From positions 248,001 to 312,000 of the forward strand of contig NZ_JBDZDV010000002.1 of the NCBI RefSeq assembly GCF_040544485.1: DNA of 64,000 bases. Reading direction: 5' to 3'. The stretch comes from Lacicoccus halitifaciens. Its GTDB lineage: Bacteria > Bacillota > Bacilli > Staphylococcales > Salinicoccaceae. Under the pieces are notes generated by a model. That model was not told the DNA's origin. It did not search any database and saw only the letters and a list, made by a program, of their open reading frames with translations. Positions 1-8,105 of the stretch are shown one piece after another. The position numbers and the translations under genes are program-made. Within the stretch, counting starts at the first letter, position 1; every line of letters starts with the position of its first letter.

Positions 1-458
1 AGGAGCCGGTGCCTTACGAAGACACCGCCGGATATGCGCACGTCAAACAGTTCGCAGGCAGCACCTACATCGCGGGTGGCGAGCAGCATGAAGGCCTGGA
101 TGAATTCAGGCACCTGATCGAACGCAATGCCCTCGATATCGCACAGCCCGACGCTGCAACGACCGGCGGCATCACTGACTGGATGAAGATATATAATTTC
201 GCGACGATGCACAACATACCCGTCGCTCCGTGGAACCTCCAGCAGGTCCATATCCATATGGCCGTCGGCCTGCCGAATGTACAGTGGATCGAGTACTTCA
301 CGCCGGACCGCGGCTTCTTCCAGAACAGGCTGTTCGACGGCCCTGCGCTGAAGGAAGTCAGGAAAGCGGACGGCATATACTTTGAAGCGCCGGACGTGAC
401 CGGTCTCGGCATGGAATTGAATGAGGCAGTGGCGGAAGAGACGCTGCTCGACGAATAA
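1..458 (+). CDS. Enolase-superfamily (mandelate racemase/muconate lactonizing-like) enzyme, C-terminal part
   Basis: The reading frame is open from the window edge (frame of base 3), so only the last ~150 residues are present. The fragment resembles the TIM-barrel end of mandelate racemase/dehydratase-type enolase-superfamily proteins: a GGEQ segment carrying the barrel glutamate, followed about 25 residues later by a QPD segment and then APWN. These enzymes abstract a proton alpha to a carboxylate using a Mg2+-bound site; the substrate cannot be deduced here. It lies 46 bases before the tctC-like gene on the same strand, so it probably belongs to one catabolic operon with the carboxylate transporter and the M20 hydrolase. 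The N-terminal capping domain is outside the window. Confidence 0.75.
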   Translation, partial: EPVPYEDTAGYAHVKQFAGSTYIAGGEQHEGLDEFRHLIERNALDIAQPDAATTGGITDWMKIYNFATMHNIPVAPWNLQQVHIHMAVGLPNVQWIEYFTPDRGFFQNRLFDGPALKEVRKADGIYFEAPDVTGLGMELNEAVAEETLLDE

Positions 459-504
459 ACACCAATAAAATGCCCATGGGGCATAAATGAAAAGGAAGAG
501 GTAA

Positions 505-1515
505 ATGAAGAAGAACCATATACTATTTTCGGCACTTATATTTTTGTCGGTGATTTTCCTGCAGGCCTGCGGCAACGGCGGCGGGGAAGAGGCATCAAAC
601 GGGGAAAACGGTGATGCCGGCGGTGAAGCGGCGAACTACCCTGAGCGTACGATCGAGCTTGTCGTCGGATACGGCGAAGGCGGCGGTACGGACAACTTCG
701 CACGCCTTGTCGGCCAGAAGATGAGTGAAAAACTCGGCGAAAACGTCAACGTCGTCAACCAGCCGGGTTCACGCGGTGCAATCGCGGAGGAATATGTACA
801 GAATCAGCCGGCGGACGGCTATACGATCTGGGTGGCGACACCGGATATACTCGTCAACATAGCAACGGATTCAACGCCGTATCCTCTGGAGGACTACACA
901 CCGCTCGGACGCGGCCAGCTGGATACATACACCATCCAGACAAGCTCGGACAGTGAATTCGATGATATCGATGCAGTGATTGAAGCGGCCGAGGAAAACC
1001 CGGGCACCATCACCATCGGCGGCACTTCCGCCGACGGTTTCGATGAACTGAGTGCCAACAGGGTCATGGAGGACCTCGGTGTTGAACTGAGATATGTGCC
1101 ATATGACGAAGCAGGCATGATGCACAGTGATGTGCTCGGCGGACACACCGACCTGATGCTTGAAGAGATCGGTCCGGCAAAAGCGACGATCGAGTCAGGA
1201 GACCTGGATGTCCTTGCGATCTTCATCGATGACGAGGAAGTCGAAGGCTTTGAAGATGTACCGACCAACCCTGAGAGGGGCTGGGAATTCACCGACGGCA
1301 ACGCCAGGAGCTTCTACGTGAAGTCGGATACACCTGAAGAGATCATCAATGTACTGGAAGAAGCGTATGCGGAAGTCATCCTTGAAGATGAGGAGTACCT
1401 GCAGTATGAAGAGGACAACTACCTCCATATCAGAGAAGACGGCTACCTGCCGCGCGAAGAATATGAGCAGCTCAACGAACAACTTCTGGAAGAATATGAA
1501 GAAACCCTGAACTAA
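505..1515 (+). CDS. tctC: Tripartite tricarboxylate transporter substrate-binding lipoprotein, TctC family
   Basis: 336 residues. The N-terminus is a lipoprotein signal peptide with the lipobox LQAC (Cys22), followed by a Gly/Asn/Glu-rich linker. The body has TctC/BugT landmarks: a PERTIELVVGYGEGGGTD segment, then NQPGS, then YVPYDEAG. These periplasmic-type binding proteins capture carboxylates outside the membrane and hand them to TctAB. The sequence is unusually acidic (many Asp/Glu, e.g. the C-terminus), as in proteins of salt-tolerant organisms. The start has a GAGG-type ribosome site just upstream. It is separated from tctB by a stem-loop, which fits the higher binding-protein dose usual for such systems. 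The substrate is unknown. Confidence 0.9.
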   Translation: MKKNHILFSALIFLSVIFLQACGNGGGEEASNGENGDAGGEAANYPERTIELVVGYGEGGGTDNFARLVGQKMSEKLGENVNVVNQPGSRGAIAEEYVQNQPADGYTIWVATPDILVNIATDSTPYPLEDYTPLGRGQLDTYTIQTSSDSEFDDIDAVIEAAEENPGTITIGGTSADGFDELSANRVMEDLGVELRYVPYDEAGMMHSDVLGGHTDLMLEEIGPAKATIESGDLDVLAIFIDDEEVEGFEDVPTNPERGWEFTDGNARSFYVKSDTPEEIINVLEEAYAEVILEDEEYLQYEEDNYLHIREDGYLPREEYEQLNEQLLEEYEETLN

Positions 1516-1531
1516 AGATCACACACCACTT

Positions 1532-1566
1532 GAAAAGAGAGCGGCCGTCACGGCTGCCCTCTTTTC
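1532..1566 (+). terminator. Stem-loop between tctC and tctB (partial terminator or mRNA stabiliser)
   Basis: A 16-bp imperfect inverted repeat (1532-1547 with 1551-1566, loop TCA, two G-U type mismatches) follows the tctC stop codon. There is no strong T-run after it, so partial termination or protection of the tctC message is more likely than full termination. This sequence also argues against an upstream start for tctB. Confidence 0.65.
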
Positions 1567-1592
1567 AAAATTTATACATGGAGGTCGACCCG

Positions 1593-2066
1593 ATGCGGAA
1601 TATAGGCATTTCCATTATCATCATTTTGTTATCCGTCTTTTTATTTTATGACACTTTCAGCATTGAGGTTGCAGAGAGTGAGGAAATCGGCCCGGTGATG
1701 TGGCCGCGCATACTGCTGATATCACTCTTTGTATTCGGCTTCACCCTGCTGGTCCAGTCCCTGTACCGTCTGAAGAAGGAGTCGGCGGAAAAATCCGGGG
1801 ACCGGTTCGATGCCGTGAAGTTCTGGGGTTTCCTGATACTCATCATCCTGTACATCCCCGCACTCACATATATCGGCTTCATCATCGCAACACCGATCTG
1901 GATCTTCATACTCGCATTCATCGCCGGCATGCGGAAGGTGCTGCCGCTGATACTCACGCCTTTGATCGGCACGGCAGTGGTGACATTCCTCTTCCCCGTG
2001 CTGCTCAGGATTTCCATGCCGCGGGGTGTCGGAATCATGCGGGAAGTTTCATACTTTTTCTATTAA
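1593..2066 (+). CDS. tctB: Tripartite tricarboxylate transporter small membrane subunit, TctB family
   Basis: 157 residues with four predicted membrane spans, the usual size and topology of TctB. It is the small integral subunit that works with TctA (large permease) and TctC (binding protein) in sodium- or proton-driven carboxylate uptake. The start at 1593 is chosen because GGAGG (1580-1584) sits 8 bases upstream; an in-frame ATG at 1530 would place its codons through the stem-loop and lacks a ribosome site. Membrane segments run roughly residues 3-22, 33-53, 75-97 and 100-135. The gene is followed by tctA after 49 bases. Confidence 0.85.
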   Translation: MRNIGISIIIILLSVFLFYDTFSIEVAESEEIGPVMWPRILLISLFVFGFTLLVQSLYRLKKESAEKSGDRFDAVKFWGFLILIILYIPALTYIGFIIATPIWIFILAFIAGMRKVLPLILTPLIGTAVVTFLFPVLLRISMPRGVGIMREVSYFFY

Positions 2067-2115
2067 GCAATTTTTTAATAAAATTCATCGTTCTGAATAA
2101 AAGGAGGGAAAAATC

Positions 2116-3624
2116 ATGTTCGAAGATCTGTTGAGTGGTTTTGCGAATGTATTCACACCGATCCATATCATCATGCTGTTTGCGGGGGTCTTCATCGGCA
2201 TCCTCGGCGGAGCCATACCCGGAATCAGCGGCACCATGCTGGTCGTCATACTGCTCCCGGTGGCATACGGCCTCGACCCGATCCCGGCTCTTTTGCTCCT
2301 GACCGCGGTCTATACGACGTCCGTGTTCTCGGGTTCCATCAGTGCCATACTCTTCAATACGCCGGGGACGCCGGAGGCTGTTGCGACCGTATTCGACGGG
2401 TACGAAATGACAAAGAAAGGGAAGGCAGGCGAAGCACTCGGTGTCGCCATCTTCAGTTCCGCAATAGGCGGACTGATCGGATGTCTGTTCCTGATCTTAC
2501 TCACGCCCGTGCTCGCTTCCTTCGCGCTGAACTTTTCCTCCCCTGAATACTTTGCACTGATATTCCTGGCCCTCGTCATCGTGAGCGTCCTCGGCGGAGG
2601 GAGCTTCGTCAAGGGGATGATCGGTGTACTTATCGGGCTGCTGATTGCGACCGTCGGCCTCGACAGCAGCTCGGGCGTTGCACGATTCACGTTCGATGTC
2701 ACCGGGCTCCGCTCCGGAATCGACTTCGTTGCGGTCATCATCGGTCTGTTCGCACTCGCGGAAGTGCTGCGTAAAGTGCAGGAAGATTACTTTACGAAAG
2801 ATAAGACGGCCAGCCCGAAGACGAAATTCCCGGGGCTCGGCCTTTTGAACAGGCTGAAGCGCACCATCGGCCAGTCGTCCCTGCTCGGCTTCTTCATCGG
2901 CGTCCTGCCGGGTGTCGGTGCAACGACCGCATCCTTGGTGAGCTACAGCATGAGTTCGAGCTTCGCAAAAAATTCGAAGGAGTTCGGTACGGGCATACCT
3001 GAAGGCGTCGCAGCACCGGAATCCGCCAATAACTCTGCAGCCATGGGCGCCATCGTCCCGCTGCTTGCACTCGGGATACCCGGAAGTGCAACGACCGCCG
3101 TCATACTGGGCGCATTCATCATGAACGGCATCCAGCCGGGCCCTTTATTGATCGAACAGCAGGGCATGCTCGTCTACACCATCATCGGCGGCCTGCTGCT
3201 GGCGAACCTGTCGGTCATCATCTTCAGCAAGCCGTTCATCCGCATCTTTTCGTATGTACTGAAGGCGCCGTACTACATCATCGGACCGATGATCGTCATC
3301 TTCTGTTTCATCGGTACATATGCAGTTCGCAACTCGATGATCGACCTCGTCGTCATGGTCATTGCCGGCATCGTCGGCTACAATCTGACGAAGGCGAAAT
3401 TCCCGCTTGCCCCTATGATACTCGGACTCGTCCTCGGCACCATGATCGAGGACCATTTCAGAAGGGCACTCATCATCTCCGGCGGCGACTTCAGCATCTT
3501 CTTCACCCGCCCGATCAGCGCCGTGCTGCTCGCCCTTGCATTCCTGAGCCTGCTCATCCCGGTGTTCAAGTGGTACCGGAGACGGATCATGGAGAAGAAG
3601 GATAAGGCCCTACCGGGTCAGTAA
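2116..3624 (+). CDS. tctA: Tripartite tricarboxylate transporter large permease, TctA family
   Basis: 502 residues, the standard length for TctA. Characteristic features are the glycine-rich GGAIPGISGTM near residue 35 and a second repeat-like GVLPGVGATTASLVSY near residue 260, both conserved in the DUF112/TctA fold, with about a dozen hydrophobic spans. It forms the transport pore. AAGGAGGG lies just before the ATG. The order binding protein, small subunit, large subunit is the canonical tctCBA order. Neighbouring enolase-superfamily and M20 genes suggest uptake and processing of one carboxylate compound, which is an inference. Confidence 0.93.
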   Translation: MFEDLLSGFANVFTPIHIIMLFAGVFIGILGGAIPGISGTMLVVILLPVAYGLDPIPALLLLTAVYTTSVFSGSISAILFNTPGTPEAVATVFDGYEMTKKGKAGEALGVAIFSSAIGGLIGCLFLILLTPVLASFALNFSSPEYFALIFLALVIVSVLGGGSFVKGMIGVLIGLLIATVGLDSSSGVARFTFDVTGLRSGIDFVAVIIGLFALAEVLRKVQEDYFTKDKTASPKTKFPGLGLLNRLKRTIGQSSLLGFFIGVLPGVGATTASLVSYSMSSSFAKNSKEFGTGIPEGVAAPESANNSAAMGAIVPLLALGIPGSATTAVILGAFIMNGIQPGPLLIEQQGMLVYTIIGGLLLANLSVIIFSKPFIRIFSYVLKAPYYIIGPMIVIFCFIGTYAVRNSMIDLVVMVIAGIVGYNLTKAKFPLAPMILGLVLGTMIEDHFRRALIISGGDFSIFFTRPISAVLLALAFLSLLIPVFKWYRRRIMEKKDKALPGQ

Positions 3625-3657
3625 CGGAACTTAAGTCTCATCAAAGGATGGTTTTAT

Positions 3658-4833
3658 ATGTTGGATCAGGAAATAAAAACAGTCGGACCCGAAGTCATCG
3701 AATGGCGCCGCACCATGCACAGGCACCCGGAGCTCTCCTACCAGGAACACTGGACGAGCAGCTATATCGAAGAACAATTAAAAGAGATGGACGGCATCGA
3801 AATCAGCCGTCCGACAAAAACCAGCGTGCTCGGCATCATCAGGGGAGCGCACCCCGGAAGGAAAGTGGGCTTACGCGCCGATATCGATGCACTGCCGATC
3901 CAGGAAGACCGTAACGACCTCGACTTCACTTCCGAAATCGACGGCAGGATGCACGCGTGCGCCCACGATGCCCATGCGGCGATGCTCTTAGGTGCCGCCA
4001 AAGTGCTTTCTCAAAATAAAGATCATATCCACGGTGAAATCTACCTAATTTTCCAGCATGCCGAAGAAATGCCGCCGGGCGGTGCACGGGAAATGGTTGC
4101 GACGGGTCAGTTTGACGACCTGGATGTCGTCTTCGCCCAGCACATCATGACCACCCTGCCCGTCGGTGAGATCCATATCAAGTCGGGACCCGTGACTGCA
4201 AACTCGGATATATTCAACCTCACCATCACCGGCAAGGGCGGCCACTCCTCCCAGCCGGAGAACTCGATCGATCCTGTACTCATCGGCTCCCGCATCGTCT
4301 CACAGGTGCAGGACATCGTCTCGCGCCTGGCAAGCCCCTTGGATAACCTTGTCGTGTCAGTCACGAACTTCCATGCCGGCACCGGTGCGGAAAACGTCAT
4401 TCCGCAAACCGCGAAGATCAGCGGCAGCGTCCGCTCCGCGAGCAAAGAGATGCGCGAACTTGCAAAAGAGAAAATCGAAGCCATAACAAAAGCCAACTGT
4501 GAAATCTACGGTGCTGCATATGACCTTGATTACACGTACGGTGTCACCTCAGTCATCAATGATGAAGCGGAAACTACAAAAGTAAAGGAGACACTGACCG
4601 AAACCTTCGGAGCTGAGAGAGTGAAGGAAATGATCATGATGATGGGCGGCGAAGACTTCGGCGCATTCACTGAAAACCTCCCCGGCGTCTACATCATGAT
4701 TGGCACGTATAATGAAGAAAAAGGCTGCATCTACCCACACCATCACCCTAAGTTCAAGATTGATGAGGATGTCTTGATTGATGGGGTCAGGACACATGTG
4801 AATGTGGCGTTGGGGTTAGGGAGAGATAGATAG
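3658..4833 (+). CDS. M20-family amidohydrolase (hippurate/N-acyl-amino-acid hydrolase type)
   Basis: 391 residues. Metal-site motifs of the M20D carboxypeptidase/amidohydrolase family are present in order: GLRADIDALPIQE, HACAHDAHAAMLL, FQHAEEMPPGGA with the general-base glutamate pair, and MGGEDFGAF near the C-terminus. The lid/dimerisation domain lies between about residues 185 and 300. Such cytoplasmic di-metal enzymes cleave N-acyl or related amide bonds. AAAGGATGG precedes the ATG. It is the last gene of the tct cluster and ends at a very strong terminator. The substrate is not predictable from sequence alone. Confidence 0.9.
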   Translation: MLDQEIKTVGPEVIEWRRTMHRHPELSYQEHWTSSYIEEQLKEMDGIEISRPTKTSVLGIIRGAHPGRKVGLRADIDALPIQEDRNDLDFTSEIDGRMHACAHDAHAAMLLGAAKVLSQNKDHIHGEIYLIFQHAEEMPPGGAREMVATGQFDDLDVVFAQHIMTTLPVGEIHIKSGPVTANSDIFNLTITGKGGHSSQPENSIDPVLIGSRIVSQVQDIVSRLASPLDNLVVSVTNFHAGTGAENVIPQTAKISGSVRSASKEMRELAKEKIEAITKANCEIYGAAYDLDYTYGVTSVINDEAETTKVKETLTETFGAERVKEMIMMMGGEDFGAFTENLPGVYIMIGTYNEEKGCIYPHHHPKFKIDEDVLIDGVRTHVNVALGLGRDR

Positions 4834-4863
4834 GAGATAGAAAATAATATTATGAATATGGTT

Positions 4864-4922
4864 AAACCCCTGAAGTGAACTGTACTTCCTAAGTTTGAAG
4901 GTACAGTTCACTTCAGGGGTTT
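4864..4922 (+). terminator. Strong intrinsic terminator after the tct/M20 cluster
   Basis: A perfect 22-bp inverted repeat (4864-4885 with 4901-4922) with a 15-base loop is followed by a T-run (TTTTTT). The arms begin in A-rich sequence, so it could also stop minus-strand transcription coming out of the island. Confidence 0.95.
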
Positions 4923-4963
4923 TTTAACTATTTATAATTCGACTATCTAGAACTGTCTATTTT

Positions 4964-6151
4964 TTATAACATGTATTCATTTAATAATATCTTTTCGACA
5001 TCTTTCACTTCATTATCAAAAATCTTATCCAATCTTAATTCCAATGTAGTTTTTAAATTTTCATAATCAACTTCATGAGTTTCATCGTACACAATTACTC
5101 TCTTCGAATAGAGTGAAGTGTATACAGGTTTAAATTGTCTGTTCCGGCCTTTGAACACTGAAGGATTGCGTGTGGCTATTTCATAGATATGCTTTCTAAT
5201 AGACTCTTCGCCTGGTCCTATAATAAATTTAAGAGCCAGTTTATCTCCGCGATTCTGGAATTCGAAAAGTGGGATTCTATGTGATTTTGTCCACCCTTGA
5301 CCCTTCTGTTCTACTATTTGGTCTATGACTTCAGTAGTAAAGCGTATGTAGGTTTTATTGCTTCCATCAAGTATGAACCCTGGCTTGTTTCGAATAATTT
5401 CTTGAAGGATTTCTGCTACCTCTGAATAAATATCCGGTTTAAACTCAAATATGAGATCTAAGGCTCTTTTATGCTTAAAATATATATCCCTACATGCCTT
5501 TTCAAGTTCATAATCTCCCACAACATACCTCCTCAATGTCTCAATATATTGTTGAATGAATAATTTAACACTTGTCTCCATCACATTTGCTTTAAGATTT
5601 AGAGAGGATTCTATCATTTCAATAATTTGAGTGTAACTTAAACTTTTCCATAAATCTGGATTACTAGCTTCATCTCCAAAAGGAGTAAGATAAATAAATA
5701 ACTTCTGATAGTCAGGGAATTCACTCTGTATGATTTCTTGGTATTTCTTCAACTGATGTTTAGACTCTTTGCTCCATACCTTATTCTCTATAACAACGAT
5801 AAACTTATTCGATTCGGAAATAGCCAGTAGATCTATATTGCGCCATTCTCTTCTTACTGTCAGGTCATGATAGTCCCATAATAATAATTGTAAGGGATCA
5901 TGACCAATCAAAGTATCTCCATAGATTTTAGTTATCTCTTGGAGCATCTTTTTAACGAAAGCTTCTCCCAAGCCATGTTGTTCATTAGGTGTCATCAACC
6001 ATCCAAGTACATTACTGTGACGTATTTCCTTATTGACGATCCCTAAAGTTTCAAAAGCATTGAATGTAGAAGTCCTCTCTTCTATCTGATCCAGTTCATC
6101 TGTATCCATTAAAAATTTTTGGAGTGCTTCCCTTTCTTCTTTACTAATCAT
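4964..6151 (-). CDS. PD-(D/E)XK nuclease-superfamily protein (PDDEXK_4-like)
   Basis: 395 residues. The nuclease core is visible near residues 100-133: an Asp in NIDLLA (D107) and then VVIENK (E122-N-K124), followed by a Gln on the next helix, the D...ExK arrangement of the PD-(D/E)XK fold. The N-terminal half (NAFETLGIVNKEIRHSNVLGWLM) is typical of the PF14281-type family found in restriction and defence loci. The start ATG at 6151 is chosen because AAAGGG lies 8 bases upstream; a GTG three codons earlier overlaps that site. It is the distal gene of the minus-strand island, 139 bases after the DUF262 gene. The specific target is unknown. Confidence 0.75.
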   Translation of the reverse strand: MISKEEREALQKFLMDTDELDQIEERTSTFNAFETLGIVNKEIRHSNVLGWLMTPNEQHGLGEAFVKKMLQEITKIYGDTLIGHDPLQLLLWDYHDLTVRREWRNIDLLAISESNKFIVVIENKVWSKESKHQLKKYQEIIQSEFPDYQKLFIYLTPFGDEASNPDLWKSLSYTQIIEMIESSLNLKANVMETSVKLFIQQYIETLRRYVVGDYELEKACRDIYFKHKRALDLIFEFKPDIYSEVAEILQEIIRNKPGFILDGSNKTYIRFTTEVIDQIVEQKGQGWTKSHRIPLFEFQNRGDKLALKFIIGPGEESIRKHIYEIATRNPSVFKGRNRQFKPVYTSLYSKRVIVYDETHEVDYENLKTTLELRLDKIFDNEVKDVEKILLNEYML

Positions 6152-6290
6152 TACACTCACCCTTTTTGTACGTAAAGTAAAAAGTATGTGCTTTAGAAAA
6201 TTTAGATGAGAATACTACTTTAGGAGAATGTTAAAATTACACAAACAATCTTTACTTTCAAATAAATAGTTGTAGGAAGTTAATAAATAA

Positions 6291-8105
6291 TTAGAATGAC
6301 TTCGATAAATTTTCCTTTAAGTTTGTAATAACTTTCTTAGACCTATTTTCAATTTCCTTCTTCACTTTTTCCAGGTCTTTTTCCCTTAAGTCATCACTAA
6401 GAGAACTTAAAACATTAGTATTAGGGTATTCATGTATCTCTATGAAATCTTTTTTTAATTCGCTTATATTAACTAAATTACCTAGAATATGGTTGTCTTT
6501 TTTTGATCTATTAATACCCTTCTCCAATAACATGATATTACCTAAGCTTCCTAAAGGAATTCTAAAGTCTTTATAGTACTTATCGAATCTAGCTTTTGGA
6601 AAAATATGTTCGTAATCATAGCTGTTTTCATTGTGATTATTTATATAGAAAGATAAATAGATTATATATAATGTTTTAGCAATATTGTCATGTCTGATAG
6701 AGCTTTTATTCAATTGCTCTTCATTCCAATTCATTATTTCTATTTCCAAATCTTCTAACTCTATAGGGTATAAATATCTTTCATTGTTATTGATGTAAAT
6801 GTCATTTAATTTTTTATCACCAGTCCCTGACCATCTATAAATAACCAAATCATGGATGAAATATAATAGGAAGTTTTTAAGGTTCTCATCAAATTTTTTC
6901 TTATATCCCTGTTTCTCTGTTACAATGCCACTTTCTTCATCATAATTATACTTAGTCACCCAGAGAGCAGCAAAATAAGATAATACTTGGAAATTAGAAG
7001 CTACTTTTGCCTCATATTTTTCAGCAGCCCCCGGGACTCGCAAATATTTTTTGAAATGATTATTTATATTTTCAAAGATACTTAATGCACTACTTACTAA
7101 TACTTCAATTTTATACGGATCACTGAAAAAATTTCTTCTACTTGGGATTGCATGTAATTTATTATTACTGACAGAGAGTATTATCCCTAACGAAGAATAT
7201 CCAATTTCATTTGCAATATCTTCAAGATTGGAAGAATTTTTAGACCAAAAAACATTCATTTTCTCAATAATTAAAATGCCTAGTGCATAACAAAACTCAG
7301 ACAGATTAATCTCTCTTTTGGTTCTCATTTCACTTTCATCAAAATCATGTATATCAACGTTTCTGTTCTCTGTGAGTTCTGTATATCTATTTATTACAAT
7401 TTCTAGTATTTTATTATTATATTTATCTTTACTTAATTGTGACGTATAATTACTCCATTGTGCTGAAAAGACTTGATATTTAGAAAGTTTCTTACCTCCT
7501 CTATTCAAATTTTGGAAAACATTCGCTAACTCTGTTTCATCTCCTGTAAATTCGATACATGGGATCTTAATATCATTTACATTTAAATATTCATCTACAT
7601 GATTCAATATTTTATCTTGTTGTTCATATATAAACTCTTTGTACGGCACGATATTTTCTCTTATTAATGAATCGTTGGATAAAATATTATATAATGTATT
7701 GTATTTCCTTTCTTTTACCTCATACTTTTCGAACAATTTATTAACAGCATCGCTAATATGTTTTTTATAATTATTTTTAGTATTTGCGCTAATCCCGTCA
7801 TCTACAATTCGATTATTAATATCATCAATGAATTTATCGATATCTCGAATATACTTATGTGGATTTTCATTAAAATCTTCCATAGTAGTGTACCTTTGTA
7901 AACCATCAATTATGCTAAACTTTTCTTCTCTATTATCATTTGGATATTTATAAATAAGAATAGATCCAAATGGATAACCTTTTTTTAAGGTTTCAATAAA
8001 AGCTATTTTTTCTTTCTCAGACCATACTAAGCGTCTTTGAAATTTGTTTACTGTAGCTTTTTCTTGAAGCTCACTAAAGTTAACCATGTCAGTTCTATAC
8101 TTCAT
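6291..8105 (-). CDS. Single-chain GmrSD/SspE-like protein, DUF262 plus DUF1524 (HNH-type)
   Basis: 604 residues. The N-terminal DUF262 domain has the NTP-binding signature as IIDGLQRYTT (D67-G-L-Q-R71); the family consensus is DGQQR, so one Gln is replaced by Leu. The C-terminus has a DUF1524/HNH-like nuclease site, YDYEHIFPK (H500, P503), followed by SLGNIMLLEKGINRSKKD. This architecture occurs in type IV modified-DNA restriction enzymes (GmrSD, BrxU) and in SspE, the phosphorothioate-dependent defence effector. The ATG overlaps the stop of the upstream helicase gene by four bases (ATGA), so the two are translationally coupled. It is the most AT-rich gene of the island. No dnd or ssp modification genes are in view. 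Confidence 0.82.
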   Translation of the reverse strand: MKYRTDMVNFSELQEKATVNKFQRRLVWSEKEKIAFIETLKKGYPFGSILIYKYPNDNREEKFSIIDGLQRYTTMEDFNENPHKYIRDIDKFIDDINNRIVDDGISANTKNNYKKHISDAVNKLFEKYEVKERKYNTLYNILSNDSLIRENIVPYKEFIYEQQDKILNHVDEYLNVNDIKIPCIEFTGDETELANVFQNLNRGGKKLSKYQVFSAQWSNYTSQLSKDKYNNKILEIVINRYTELTENRNVDIHDFDESEMRTKREINLSEFCYALGILIIEKMNVFWSKNSSNLEDIANEIGYSSLGIILSVSNNKLHAIPSRRNFFSDPYKIEVLVSSALSIFENINNHFKKYLRVPGAAEKYEAKVASNFQVLSYFAALWVTKYNYDEESGIVTEKQGYKKKFDENLKNFLLYFIHDLVIYRWSGTGDKKLNDIYINNNERYLYPIELEDLEIEIMNWNEEQLNKSSIRHDNIAKTLYIIYLSFYINNHNENSYDYEHIFPKARFDKYYKDFRIPLGSLGNIMLLEKGINRSKKDNHILGNLVNISELKKDFIEIHEYPNTNVLSSLSDDLREKDLEKVKKEIENRSKKVITNLKENLSKSF